A stretch of DNA of 64,000 nucleotides from Paenibacillus sp. sptzw28 (GCF_019550795.1 NZ_CP080545.1:5251501-5315500), one strand, 5' to 3'; numbered from the stretch's first letter, positions 1 to 8,063 are shown. Made by a program: numbers and translations. Notes: generated from the sequence alone by a model not told the origin.

Positions 1-332
1 CATTCGACTATCGTGATGCCGTTCCCGTAAAAATAATCGTCGAGACCAAGCTCGTCCGCTTCTTCCAGCGTAAGCCGGTACACATCCATATGATAAAGCG
101 GAAGCCGCTTGCCTTCATATTCTTTAATGATCGTAAATGTCGGGCTGTTCACGATTTGTTTCACGCCCATAGCCTTGGCAAATGCTTGCGAGAATCGCGT
201 TTTGCCCGCGCCAAGATCGCCGTCCAGCGCGAGTACCGCGCCGGCTCCCGCCAAAGCGGCAAGCTTCTCCGCAAGACGAACCGTACCCTCTTCGCCGCTC
301 ACCATCCACACGGCTTGTCCCGTTTCAGTCAT
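1..332 (-). CDS. tsaE: TsaE, tRNA threonylcarbamoyladenosine ATPase (3' end outside window)
   Basis: P-loop ATPase partner of TsaB-TsaD in making the t6A37 modification of ANN-decoding tRNAs in the cytoplasm. Seen: an N-terminal region, then Walker A GDLGAGKT at about residues 39-46, then the family stretch NSPTFTI at about 62-68 and YHMDVYRL. About 110 codons are present; the C-terminus lies beyond base 1. The ATG at 330-332 is preceded by AGGTGG. It lies just downstream of thiL on the same strand, the usual order in Firmicutes (thiL-tsaE-tsaB-rimI-tsaD). The 180-bp gap to thiL is unusual because it is filled by a tandem repeat. Confidence 0.93.
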   Translation of the reverse strand, partial: MTETGQAVWMVSGEEGTVRLAEKLAALAGAGAVLALDGDLGAGKTRFSQAFAKAMGVKQIVNSPTFTIIKEYEGKRLPLYHMDVYRLTLEEADELGLDDYFYGNGITIVE

Positions 333-348
333 TGTGATACCACCTAAA

Positions 349-510
349 AGTTTTCTGCGATTCTTCTTTGACTATACTCCTTGGAGAGCGGAAAACTCGC
401 TTCGGAAGCATAGGCTCAGTTTTCTGCGATTCTTCTTTGACTATACTCCTTGGCAAGCGGAAAACTCGCTTCGGAAGCATAGACTCAGTTTTCTGCGATT
501 CTTCTTCGTC
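349..510. repeat. 69-bp tandem direct repeat, about 2.3 copies, between thiL and tsaE
   Basis: Copy 1 spans 349-417, copy 2 spans 418-486, and a partial third copy starts at 487 and degenerates near 508, next to the thiL stop codon (513-515). The first two copies differ at only a few positions. Each begins AGTTTTCTGCGATTCTTCTT and carries GGAAAACT further on, so AGTTTTC and GAAAACT form inverted arms within a unit. A near-palindrome GCTTCGGAAGC sits near the end of each unit. There is no spacer between units, so this is not CRISPR-like. Confidence 0.9.
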
Positions 511-512
511 TA

Positions 513-1598
513 TTACTCAAAATGATTATATCCACGTTTGGCAATCTGCTGCCGCCTCTCGGGAGACATGCTTTTACCACTCTTGCCGCGAACTCCGGTG
601 TCTTCGCGAATTAGTTCGACCCCGGCGGGGCCGGCTTCCACCTCGCCAATGAGGTACATCGGCAGCCCGGCTTCGGACAGCGCCGTCTTCGCTTCACGAG
701 CATCCGCCGCAGCGATCGTTCCAAGCAGCACATAGTCCTCGCCCCCGTACAGCATCCACTCCAGCGGATCGACACCGCTGCGGGCAGCGTATGCGGCCAT
801 ACTGCCGCTCCTAGGCAGCATCGGTTCGCGCAGCGCAAGCTTGACGCCGGATGCTTCGGCGATCTCCCACGCCTCGCTGGCGAGGCCGTCGCTGACGTCA
901 TTCAGCGACGTGACCGTCCCGCGCGCGGCGAGCATCCGCGCCGCGCGCACCGATGGCGCCGGGCGGCGGTGCGCCTGCACCAGCGCCGCCGTTCCGGCCG
1001 CCTCCGCCGCGGCCAGCGGCACGCACTGCCCGCCGCCCGCCGCCGCTGCGGCGAGCAAAAAATGCAGACCGGCCGCGGCCATGCCGACCGGGCCGGTCAC
1101 GAACACGGCGTCGCCGGGCTGCGCACCCGCCCGGCGTATCGCCCTGCCGGCCTCGACGGTGCCCACCGCCGTCACGGCCACCACAAGCTGCGCCGGCGAC
1201 GATGTCGTGTCGCCGCCTATAACAGCGACGCCGTAATGCTCGGCGCACGCGTACAACCCGTCATAGAGCCGGCGTACCCTCGCCGGCTCCCATGCCTGAG
1301 GCGCGCTCACGGACACGAGCGCATGCCGGGGCTCGCCGCCCATCGCCGCTATGTCGCTCACGTTCGCGGCCAGCGCCTTCCAGCCGACATCGGCGTCCGC
1401 CATCGTCGCTGCATTGAAATGCACGGTCTCCACCATCGTGTCTACCGCCAGAAGCCACTGCAGCGGGCCGCTCGCACCAGGCGGCGTCTCAACAACGGCC
1501 GCATCATCCCCGATGCCTAGCACGACGCCCTTCTCCCGCAGCCGCTCTGCGGTTTGGCGGCCGTCCGTCCAATGACGGATGCTCGCAAATTCGTCCAG
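513..1598 (-). CDS. thiL: ThiL, thiamine-monophosphate kinase
   Basis: Phosphorylates thiamine monophosphate to thiamine pyrophosphate, the last step of cofactor synthesis. The ATP/Mg motif LGIGDDAAVV is present near residue 27, followed by the GGDTTSSP and YGGEDYVLL stretches of the PurM/ThiL fold. I extend the start to a CTG at 1596-1598 because AGGAGG lies 8 nt upstream. The added 25 residues (DEFASIRHWT onward) match the expected ThiL N-terminus and precede the motif in frame; an internal GTG at 1521-1523 would delete it. About 361 aa, normal for the family. The middle is very GC-rich. Probably co-transcribed with tsaE. Confidence 0.92.
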   Translation of the reverse strand: MDEFASIRHWTDGRQTAERLREKGVVLGIGDDAAVVETPPGASGPLQWLLAVDTMVETVHFNAATMADADVGWKALAANVSDIAAMGGEPRHALVSVSAPQAWEPARVRRLYDGLYACAEHYGVAVIGGDTTSSPAQLVVAVTAVGTVEAGRAIRRAGAQPGDAVFVTGPVGMAAAGLHFLLAAAAAGGGQCVPLAAAEAAGTAALVQAHRRPAPSVRAARMLAARGTVTSLNDVSDGLASEAWEIAEASGVKLALREPMLPRSGSMAAYAARSGVDPLEWMLYGGEDYVLLGTIAAADAREAKTALSEAGLPMYLIGEVEAGPAGVELIREDTGVRGKSGKSMSPERRQQIAKRGYNHFE

Positions 1599-1624
1599 AC
1601 CGACCGCCTCCTATCATTGACCTT

Positions 1625-1653
1625 ATTATATCGGTCAGCTACACGCCCCGCAA
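1625..1653 (-). promoter_or_regulatory. SigA-type promoter of thiL
   Basis: On the minus strand, TTGCGG (1648-1653), a 17-bp spacer and a perfect TATAAT (1625-1630) lie just upstream of the thiL ribosome binding site. Confidence 0.7.
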
Positions 1654-1743
1654 CAAAGCAGCAACACCGTCTGCGTCTTGCGGCCGCGCACTCAAGCTTC
1701 CACCGTAAATATATAACGGAGAACTAATGCTATTCCGCTTCTG

Positions 1744-1772
1744 AAAAAGACCATCCTGCGCGGATGGCCTTT
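1744..1772 (-). terminator. Intrinsic terminator after yitT-like gene
   Basis: Minus-strand hairpin GGCCATCC / GGATGGTC with a short loop, followed by TTTTT. Confidence 0.8.
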
Positions 1773-1814
1773 AATCAAACAGTCTTACTATTCCGTAACC
1801 GCTGCTTGCCGGCG

Positions 1815-2681
1815 CTAATGAATATCTCGCTTCTTGAAACGTCCGCCCTTCACGTCGTGAATGTTGCCCACAGCCAGAAAGGCCGAAGGATCCAGCTCCT
1901 GGACGATCGATTTCATCTTGGCTTCTTCCAGACGGGTAATAACGCAGAAGATAACGCGCTTCGTTCCGCCGGTAAACCCGCCTTCGCCGTTCAGGAAAGT
2001 GACGCCGCGGCCAAGCCTGCTCATGATGGCCTCGCCGATCTCCTTGGCTTCGTCGCTTATAATCCAGACCGACTTCGACTCGTCGAAGCCCTCAAGCGTC
2101 ACATCGATCATTTTGAATGCAATGTAATACGCAATGAGTGAATACATCGCACTATCCCAGGAGAACACAAAGCCGGCGCTTCCAAGAATGAAGAGATTGA
2201 AAAACATGACGACTTCGCCGACCGAGAAAGGCAATTTCTTACTGAGTAGAATCGCTATAATTTCTGTGCCGTCGAGCGAACCGCCAAACCGGATGACAAG
2301 CCCGACCCCTATACCTAAAATCACTCCTCCAATTACAGGCGCAAGAAAGGTGCTGTATGTCAGCGGGTCTACCGGGTGGAGGAGCGTTGTGCCGATTGAC
2401 ATTACGGATACGCCGTACAGCGTGGAAAGTGCGAAGGTTTTGCCAATCTGTTTATAACCGATAACAAGAAACGGTACGTTAAGCAGGAATAGAAAGACCC
2501 CGAGCGGCAGGCCGGTGAAATGGGAGACCATGATCGAGACACCGACTATGCCCCCGTCAATAATTTTGTTCGGAACAAGAAAGATTTCAAGTGCAACGGA
2601 AACGAGTGCTGCTCCGACTGTAATAAATAAGATGCGCAGCATAATTTCCAGCTTCGTCAATTTGTAATGCTGTTTCGCCAT
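1815..2681 (-). CDS. YitT family membrane protein with C-terminal DUF2179
   Basis: Integral membrane protein of unknown substrate. The first two thirds contain about five hydrophobic segments with the family stretch VPNKIIDGGIVGVS near residue 42. The last 80 residues are the soluble DUF2179 domain (SDEAKEIGEAIMSRLGRGVT). 288 aa, typical. The ATG at 2679-2681 is chosen because AAGGGGG lies 5 nt upstream; an in-frame start 15 bp earlier has no better signal. It stands alone, with its own promoter and terminator. Some relatives are annotated as transporters, but no substrate can be assigned here. Confidence 0.88.
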   Translation of the reverse strand: MAKQHYKLTKLEIMLRILFITVGAALVSVALEIFLVPNKIIDGGIVGVSIMVSHFTGLPLGVFLFLLNVPFLVIGYKQIGKTFALSTLYGVSVMSIGTTLLHPVDPLTYSTFLAPVIGGVILGIGVGLVIRFGGSLDGTEIIAILLSKKLPFSVGEVVMFFNLFILGSAGFVFSWDSAMYSLIAYYIAFKMIDVTLEGFDESKSVWIISDEAKEIGEAIMSRLGRGVTFLNGEGGFTGGTKRVIFCVITRLEEAKMKSIVQELDPSAFLAVGNIHDVKGGRFKKRDIH

Positions 2682-2754
2682 TGTTCCCCCTTGCATGCTG
2701 CACCAAACAGCCTATAGCAACATAGGTATAATCTAAATTTAGTCTAATACGTTC

Positions 2755-2783
2755 ATTATACTGGACTTTAAGCCATTTTCCAA
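2755..2783 (-). promoter_or_regulatory. SigA-type promoter of yitT-like gene
   Basis: Minus strand TTGGAA (2778-2783), 17-bp spacer, perfect TATAAT (2755-2760), 74 bp upstream of the start codon. Confidence 0.7.
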
Positions 2784-2890
2784 TGTTAATCCTGCCTTAT
2801 CATCGTTTTTCTTTCTTTTAAAAAGCACTCTCGTCTGTTCTCATAATTACATCCCTGCCGGAGGCGTCCATACTACCTGCCTTTTTTTAT

Positions 2891-2924
2891 AAAAAAACAG
2901 CCCGGACATCGTCAGTCCGGACTG
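2891..2924 (-). terminator. Intrinsic terminator after small membrane protein
   Basis: Minus-strand stem CAGTCCGGAC / GTCCGGGCTG (one mismatch) followed by TTTTTTT. Confidence 0.8.
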
Positions 2925-2971
2925 TATTACAAGTCTTAAGAGCTGTTCCTTTCAGCTTCAGCCTAATCCTC

Positions 2972-3127
2972 TCAAAACATCGGAAACAAATAACGAACCA
3001 GGAAATACAATGCGATGAGAAGGATGATAATGTAAGCCGCATACTTGATGAAGGTTGCCGCGACAAGGCTGGAGTCTGATTTTTTCTCTACGTGGCGCTC
3101 ATCAATATCAATATTGCGATCTGCCAT
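2972..3127 (-). CDS. Small single-pass membrane protein, 51 aa
   Basis: Not recognised by name. It begins MADRNIDIDERHVEKKSDSS, a charged head of about 24 residues, followed by one hydrophobic segment of about 20 residues (YAAYIIILLIALYFLVRYLF) that ends the protein at residue 51. The ATG is preceded by AGGAGATGACCCGAA, and a good terminator follows the stop. The start signal, the terminator and the head-plus-anchor layout make it a real gene. Function unknown. Confidence 0.72.
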   Translation of the reverse strand: MADRNIDIDERHVEKKSDSSLVAATFIKYAAYIIILLIALYFLVRYLFPMF

Positions 3128-3262
3128 TTCGGGTCATCTCCTTCGGTCGCCGTCAATACGGCATATTTAGGAACTTTACGACACCTATTTTTACCCGATG
3201 GGCGGCGGAGCCAAACAAGTCATCCCAACTGAAAGGTGCCTTCAGGCTCGCTTGCGGTAAAA

Positions 3263-3304
3263 CAAAAAAGCTCTCTGCCCCGCTAACTGCGAGCTGGAGA
3301 GCCT
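3263..3304 (-). terminator. Intrinsic terminator after sspH-like gene
   Basis: Minus-strand GGCTCTC ... GAGAGC stem followed by TTTTTTG. Confidence 0.7.
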
Positions 3305-3334
3305 GTATTTTCATAACATTGAAGCGACTTTATC

Positions 3335-3529
3335 TTAGGCGTTGAATCCGCTGCCTTCCTGCAGCCGGTCAACCGGAACAGTCTGAGTGTTTAGCGGATT
3401 GGACTCGATCTGCACAGTGGCCATGCCGTTTGCTTCATCGATGTTTTCGATCCATACCGGCTTGCCTTCCAAATGAACCGCTACGGTGTCCTTTGATTGA
3501 TAGATCTGCTTGGCGCGCTCCGTTTTCAT
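3335..3529 (-). CDS. H-type small acid-soluble spore protein (first of two)
   Basis: 64 aa, matching the SspH family layout: RAKQIYQSKDTVAVHLEGKPVWIENIDE, then a short beta-rich tail. In Bacillus, SspH-type proteins are made in the forespore and are minor spore-core proteins. ATG preceded by AAAGGAG. It starts 27 bp after the stop of the small gene at 3557-3742, so the two probably form one transcript. A clearer SspH paralogue lies at 57376-57564; this copy is more diverged (WIENIDEANG in place of YIQHVDEETE). Confidence 0.85.
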   Translation of the reverse strand: MKTERAKQIYQSKDTVAVHLEGKPVWIENIDEANGMATVQIESNPLNTQTVPVDRLQEGSGFNA

Positions 3530-3556
3530 CGGCTGGCTGCTCCTTTCATTATGAAG

Positions 3557-3742
3557 CTAATCCTTCGGCTCCGGCACCATCGTGTCGGTAGTCGACTCTT
3601 CAATCATCCCGTTGTGCAAGGTGACTTGACCTCCGCCCAAACCTTCGTTGACCATACGGTCGATGTCCATGGAATAATCATCGCGGCCTTCGTGCCGTTC
3701 CTCATTATTTGATCCCGCCTCGGAACTGCCCGCTTCGGTCAT
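3557..3742 (-). CDS. Small hydrophilic protein upstream of sspH, 61 aa
   Basis: Not recognised with confidence. Starts MTEAGSSEAGSNNEERHEGR; acidic, no hydrophobic segment, ends with IEESTTDTMVPEPKD. The ATG at 3740-3742 has GAGGAGG 7 nt upstream, far better than the longer in-frame option starting at 3814. Because it lies directly before an sspH-type gene, a spore-associated role is a reasonable inference but is not shown by sequence. Confidence 0.6.
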   Translation of the reverse strand: MTEAGSSEAGSNNEERHEGRDDYSMDIDRMVNEGLGGGQVTLHNGMIEESTTDTMVPEPKD

Positions 3743-3940
3743 GGAAATCCCTCCTCTAAGTCCGAGATGTTTGCCCTTACGAAAATATACCCGCTTCGAT
3801 TGCATTTCATGCATTCAGGGAACACTAAATTCATAGCCTGTAAAAACAAACCGCAAGCTCATTACTTCCAGGACGTTTTAACTCAATTTTACATGCTTTC
3901 GAAACGGCTTTGCCTGACAACACTTTAGGAGGGGAAATGT

Positions 3941-4882
3941 ATGCATACTGTATGGAAAGGAGCCATCAGCTTCGGGCTGGTGCATGTTCCGGTCAAAATG
4001 TTCTCGGCTACCGAGGACAAGGATATTTCGATGCGGCTTATTCACCGTGAATGCGGAAGTAACATCTCCTATGTCCGTAAATGTCCGACCTGCGAAATCG
4101 ATGTCGACTGGGAGGGCATCGTAAAAGGCTATGAATACGAGAAGGGCCGCTTCGTACTGTTCGAGAAAGATGAGCTCGAGCAGCTGACGGACGATGCAAC
4201 GAGGACCATCCGCATTTTGGATTTCGTGGCGCTGGAGGAAATCGACCCGATTTATTTTCAGAAAACGTATTATTTGTCCCCCGATCAAGCCGGCGGGAAC
4301 GCGTACAACCTTCTTCTGGAAGCAATGAGACAATCCGGTCGTATCGGCATCGCCAAGGTGTCGATCCGCACGAAAAGCTCCCTCGCCGCGATCCGCGTCA
4401 TCGGAGACTGCCTTGCGATGGAAACGATTTTCTATCCCGATGAAATCCGGTCCGTTGAGCAGGTGCCTGGGCTTCCCGATGCAGTCACGGTCAATGAAAA
4501 AGAACTCACTATGGCACGAATGCTGATCGAGCAGTTGTCGACTCCCTTCGAGCCGGGCAAATATAACGATGACTACCGCGCGAAGCTAATGGATTTGATC
4601 CAGCACAAAATCGCCGGCGAAGAGGTGCGCGTCGCACCGGAGCAGCAGCGCACGAATGTGCTTGATCTTATGGCCGCGCTGCAAGCCAGCCTTGAAGCGG
4701 TCAAGCTGCCGCCGGATGCACCGGGCAGCCTTGACAGAGGGACCGCAGCGGGGGCGGCTGCGGATGAAGGAGCTGCCGGGGCCAAAGCGGACGGCAAGGC
4801 GGCAGCTGACGGGGAAGCTGCGGCAGCCGCACCAAGACCTCGTAAAAGGAAGGGCGGGTCGTCGAAGGAGACGGTATCGTAA
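3941..4882 (+). CDS. ku: Ku, non-homologous end-joining DNA-end binding protein
   Basis: Homodimeric bacterial Ku ring that binds broken DNA ends and recruits LigD. The N-terminal core (MHTVWKGAISFGLVHVPVKM to about residue 230) is the complete Ku beta-barrel domain; residues 240-313 are a low-complexity Ala/Lys/Arg tail. Such basic tails in bacterial Ku bind DNA and help threading. Start ATG with AGGAGGGG upstream. The stop codon is one base before the ligD ligase gene. In Bacillus this pathway repairs dormant-spore DNA; no forespore promoter was confirmed here. Confidence 0.95.
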   Translation: MHTVWKGAISFGLVHVPVKMFSATEDKDISMRLIHRECGSNISYVRKCPTCEIDVDWEGIVKGYEYEKGRFVLFEKDELEQLTDDATRTIRILDFVALEEIDPIYFQKTYYLSPDQAGGNAYNLLLEAMRQSGRIGIAKVSIRTKSSLAAIRVIGDCLAMETIFYPDEIRSVEQVPGLPDAVTVNEKELTMARMLIEQLSTPFEPGKYNDDYRAKLMDLIQHKIAGEEVRVAPEQQRTNVLDLMAALQASLEAVKLPPDAPGSLDRGTAAGAAADEGAAGAKADGKAAADGEAAAAAPRPRKRKGGSSKETVS

Positions 4883-4883
4883 A

Positions 4884-5900
4884 ATGGAACTGGAACAGCG
4901 GCAAAACGATACAGCCTCATTCATTGTAAATGCGGCCGGGTTAGTGTCCGCTTGTGCGCTGCCGGAAGAGCCGATGGCGCCGCTTGCAGACGACGAGCTG
5001 CCGAGAGGCGACGACTGGGGCTTTCAGCTCAAATGGGACGGGGTCCGCATCATAGCCAAAATAAATTCCGGCGGCAGCGTAGAGCTTTATTCCCGCAGCA
5101 TGTATTTGAAAAATGCGAAATACCCCGAAATTGCCGATTTGTTAGAGTCTAAAGCAGACGAGCTTGGCCCGTGCATTCTTGACGGAGAAGTGGTTTGGTG
5201 GGACGGTTTACGGCCTAAATTTCAAGAAGTGCTGAAACGCGAGCGCAGTGCGGGAGTAATATCACGTCAGCGCTCTCCCCAGCATCCGCCAACCGGCGGA
5301 CTGGTGTATGTACTGTTCGATCTTCTGGCAGACATAAACGGCGATCTGCGTCATCTGCCTTACGCGGAACGCCACAGCCGCCTGAGTCAATTATGTCCGC
5401 GCGGGAATGGACGGCTGTTTGTCGCCGATCTGTACACGGACGGCGAAGCTCTATGGCAGTGGGTGCAGCGTAACTGCTGGGAAGGCGTAGTCAGCAAAAG
5501 GTTGTCCAGCCCTTACCGCCAGGGCAAGAAACACCGTGATTGGTTCAAGAAAAAAACGGCGCTGCTTATGGATGTGGATATCGTCGGTCTCAAGTGGCGA
5601 AACGGCATTATCGCCAGCCTGATCATGTCTTATGACGGCTCCTACACGGGCTCCGTCTCGCTCGGCTTAAACGATGCGCTGCGCAAGGTAATCGCGGCGA
5701 TATTTAATAGCGGCTTGGAACCGCCGGTCGCGCAGGTTCCCTGCCCGTTCAACGTGCTTCCTACCGAACTGAAAAATGAACACGTGCAGTGGCTGCCGCT
5801 TTCCTTCAGATGCCGGGTAACCGGGCTTGAACGGACTTCAGCCGGTCTGATTCGCCACCCGAAGCTTGTCACCTTTCTGCCGAAGGAGCCGCTTCCATGA
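4884..5900 (+). CDS. ligD: LigD ligase component (ATP-dependent DNA ligase)
   Basis: 338 aa. Seals double-strand breaks held by Ku. Motif I KWDGVR has the adenylated lysine at about residue 50; ILDGEVV, YVLFDLL, WEGVVSKR and DWFKKK give the remaining nucleotidyltransferase motifs, and an OB-fold follows to the end. I chose ATG 4884 because it abuts the ku stop and has GAAGGAG upstream; a longer in-frame reading overlaps ku and is not protein-like. In Bacillus subtilis, ligase and polymerase are one chain; here the polymerase is a separate gene overlapping by 4 bp. Confidence 0.93.
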   Translation: MELEQRQNDTASFIVNAAGLVSACALPEEPMAPLADDELPRGDDWGFQLKWDGVRIIAKINSGGSVELYSRSMYLKNAKYPEIADLLESKADELGPCILDGEVVWWDGLRPKFQEVLKRERSAGVISRQRSPQHPPTGGLVYVLFDLLADINGDLRHLPYAERHSRLSQLCPRGNGRLFVADLYTDGEALWQWVQRNCWEGVVSKRLSSPYRQGKKHRDWFKKKTALLMDVDIVGLKWRNGIIASLIMSYDGSYTGSVSLGLNDALRKVIAAIFNSGLEPPVAQVPCPFNVLPTELKNEHVQWLPLSFRCRVTGLERTSAGLIRHPKLVTFLPKEPLP

Positions 5901-6796
5901 GCCGCGCCGTGAAAGGAACCATCGTAGTTGACGGACAGGAGCTGACAGTCAGCAACCCCGACAAGGTGCTTTGGCCCGAGATGGGTATCACAAAGGCTGT
6001 ATTTCTGCAGCGGCTGGCGGCCCTCTCTCCATGGCTGATCAAGCATTGCCGGGACAGGTATCTGACGACGATTCGGTATCCGGACGGGGTGACGGGTAAA
6101 TCCTTTTATCAGAAAAATTGCCCTTCGCCTGCTCCCGACTTTGTACCCACCGAGACGCATGCGGGCGTCCGCTATGTTGTGCTTCAATCGCTTCCGGTGC
6201 TGCTGTGGCTGGGCAATCTGGCCTGTCTGGAATTTCACGCTTCCTTCGATCGTGTGAGCGACCCTGTCAGGCCTACTGAATGGGTGCTGGATATCGATCC
6301 CTCCCTGGAGGAAGAACCGAGGATCATGGAAGCAGCGGTGCTGGTGGGTGATTTACTTCAATCGCTCGGCATTGTCTCCACGCCCAAGACCTCCGGTGCT
6401 ACCGGCGTGCAGATCGTCGTACCTATCATACCGGACCTTACGTTCGATGAGCTGCGAAAAATCGGGGAATTTGTTGGCAGCTATTTGTGCGACAAGCATC
6501 CGCGGCTGTTCACGATCGAACGGTTAAAAAAGAACCGCGGCGACCTGATCTACATTGATTACTTGCAGCATTATCAAGGCAAAACGATCATCGCCCCCTA
6601 CTCGCCGCGCGCCCGGGCCCGGGCGACTGTCTCCACGCCGCTGCACTGGGAAGAAGTTCGCCGCAACGCCGCCATCACTGATTACCACCTCCTTAATATC
6701 GAAGACCGCCTTCTTGCGCAGGGCGATTTGCTGGACCGGGTCGCCCCGCAGTCATTGCGCCAGATCCTGACATTTATCCGCTCGACAAGACGTTAG
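5897..6796 (+). CDS. LigD polymerase component (AEP-type primase-polymerase)
   Basis: 299 aa, the PolDom of LigD, which fills gaps with preference for ribonucleotides during end joining. Seen: NPDKVLWP at the start, catalytic DID at residues 132-134 (VLDIDPS), the motif II region TSGATGVQ at 165-172, and the C-terminal stretch GKTIIAPYSPRARARATVSTPL. Many PolDoms carry histidine at the last position of motif II; glutamine is seen here. Starts at ATG overlapping the ligase TGA (ATGA), which implies translational coupling. Confidence 0.92.
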   Translation: MSRAVKGTIVVDGQELTVSNPDKVLWPEMGITKAVFLQRLAALSPWLIKHCRDRYLTTIRYPDGVTGKSFYQKNCPSPAPDFVPTETHAGVRYVVLQSLPVLLWLGNLACLEFHASFDRVSDPVRPTEWVLDIDPSLEEEPRIMEAAVLVGDLLQSLGIVSTPKTSGATGVQIVVPIIPDLTFDELRKIGEFVGSYLCDKHPRLFTIERLKKNRGDLIYIDYLQHYQGKTIIAPYSPRARARATVSTPLHWEEVRRNAAITDYHLLNIEDRLLAQGDLLDRVAPQSLRQILTFIRSTRR

Positions 6797-6995
6797 TGGT
6801 TGCTGATGCCCGCGGGTGCCCCGTTAAAAGTGGGGGCCACTGACTTTATGCTTGGGACAAGGCGTTGCGGCTTGCTTTTTTCTTGTGGATGACCGGTAGT
6901 ATAGTGGGCGAACTGACGTTTTGCTCGGTTCCATAAAGCTTCGCGATTGTACCTTGCCTAACGGGAACGTAATAAAGTAATGGGACGCGAAGCAC

Positions 6996-7039
6996 GCGCC
7001 GTTTCTCCGGTAGCCGGATGAGCGGCGCTTTATTGTTTT
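6996..7039 (+). terminator. Hairpin with T-rich tail downstream of ligD genes
   Basis: GCGCCG ... CGGCGC stem enclosing CCGG-TAG-CCGG, followed by TTTATTGTTTT. It lies 200 bp after the polymerase gene and just before the frameshifted DUF559-type gene. The gap from 6797 to 7069 holds nothing else I recognise. Confidence 0.55.
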
Positions 7040-7069
7040 CTAAGGGGCGTTCTAGAGGAGTAGTTGAGA

Positions 7070-7800
7070 ATGAGCGGGGGTAACACCGGATTCGAGCATG
7101 CTTACGAACTATTTATTCAGTTTCATCGTTGTCATCGAAAGGGCGAATCGAAGGACAGGCTGACTGCGGGTCTCGGCCATGCAGAGAAAATATTTTTGTC
7201 GAATGTATGGTGGCCGGCGTTTGGAAATTTCAATGAACTGCATCCCGAATATGAGGTGAAAGACTTTAAAGATGGCGTGCGCTATCTGGATTTCGCTTAC
7301 TTCAAGCGAGATGTGAGTTTGAAGCTATGTATCGAAATCGACGGCTTTGGGACACATTGGCGGGATTGGGAAGATGGCAATTTGCCGATCAGCTGATGCG
7401 CCAAAATCATTTGGTTATCGATGGGTGGCTGGTGCTTCGCTTCGCCTATGATGATTTGGCGGAAAAGCCGCGCCGATGCCAGCAGGTTTTGCAGCAGCTG
7501 CTTGGCAAATGGCACGGCGGAGGTGGAATACTGAGCGTCAATCATGATAGTCGTCCCGGGAAGGTTGGACTACATATGCAAAAATTCAATTCCATGGAAC
7601 GAGATATTATACGATTGGCCCTAAGGGATGGAACAGTTAGTGTTGCTCGTGCGAGTCAAACGATAGGCATGTCGACAGGGAAAACAAGGCGTATACTTCT
7701 TGCTTTAATGTCAAAAGGCCTACTGGTGCCGTCTACTCCCAACCAGAAGCGCACTCACTCTTACAAACTTTCACATAGTTCCGAACATCAGTTTATTTGA
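7070..7800 (+). pseudogene. DUF559-type nuclease-fold / winged-helix protein, frameshifted
   Basis: The first frame (7070-7396) reads through YLDFAYFKRDVSLKLCIEIDGFGTHWRDWE, the beta-strands of a PD-(D/E)XK (Vsr/DUF559-like) core with conserved E-I-D-G and THWRD. The continuation RWQFADQLMRQNHLVIDGWLVLRF is in another frame and runs to 7800. The change falls at about 7371-7376; one missing base (expected RDLERWQF) would restore a single chain of about 240 residues. The C-terminus (residues after about 160) is a winged-helix-like MERDIIRLALRDGTVSVARA segment. ATG 7070 has AGGAG 9 nt upstream. Function unknown; recent mutation or a sequence error. Confidence 0.72.
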
Positions 7801-7926
7801 ACTATTTCACGCTCCGCACACGAATTCGGGTGAATTAGTCGCACCCGTGACACTATTTCACACTCCGCACACGAATTCAGGTGAATTAGTCGCACCCGTG
7901 CCACTAATTCGCGCCCTTTACGCGAC
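7801..7926. repeat. 51-bp tandem direct repeat, 2 full and one partial copy
   Basis: Unit 7801-7851 and unit 7852-7902 differ at about four positions; a third, shorter copy begins at 7903 (ACTAATTCGCGCC). Each unit contains CGAATTC and, in the first copy, CGGGTG ... CACCCG inverted arms. It directly follows the stop of the frameshifted gene and lies just before a large terminator hairpin. Confidence 0.85.
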
Positions 7927-7982
7927 AAAACCGCTGAGCTGGCGAAAAGATATGCTTTTCGTTTCGCTGCTTAGCGGTTTTA
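7927..7982. terminator. Large bidirectional terminator hairpin
   Basis: AAAACCGCTGAG ... CTTAGCGGTTTT outer stem with inner GCGAAAAG / CTTTTCG stem, between two convergent genes. Confidence 0.8.
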
Positions 7983-8063
7983 CCGTTAGCGCATGAGTCT
8001 CCCTTTAAGCTGCCACTATTGACCGAGCTTCAAGCACCACGCTCAACGGACTTCTAACGCGGG

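Noticed and set aside
349..510. CRISPR array
   Set aside because: Units of 69 bp follow one another with no unique spacers and there are no cas genes.
3878..4333. Minus-strand reading frame over the ku gene
   Set aside because: Antisense shadow of a well-supported ku gene with no start signal of its own.
4656..4883. Earlier start for the LigD ligase gene inside ku
   Set aside because: The added residues are the ku Ala/Lys tail read in another frame and are not ligase-like; ATG 4884 adjoins the ku stop.
7360..7385. Programmed frameshift in the DUF559-type gene
   Set aside because: No slippery heptamer with a downstream stem is evident; simple base loss or sequence error is more likely.
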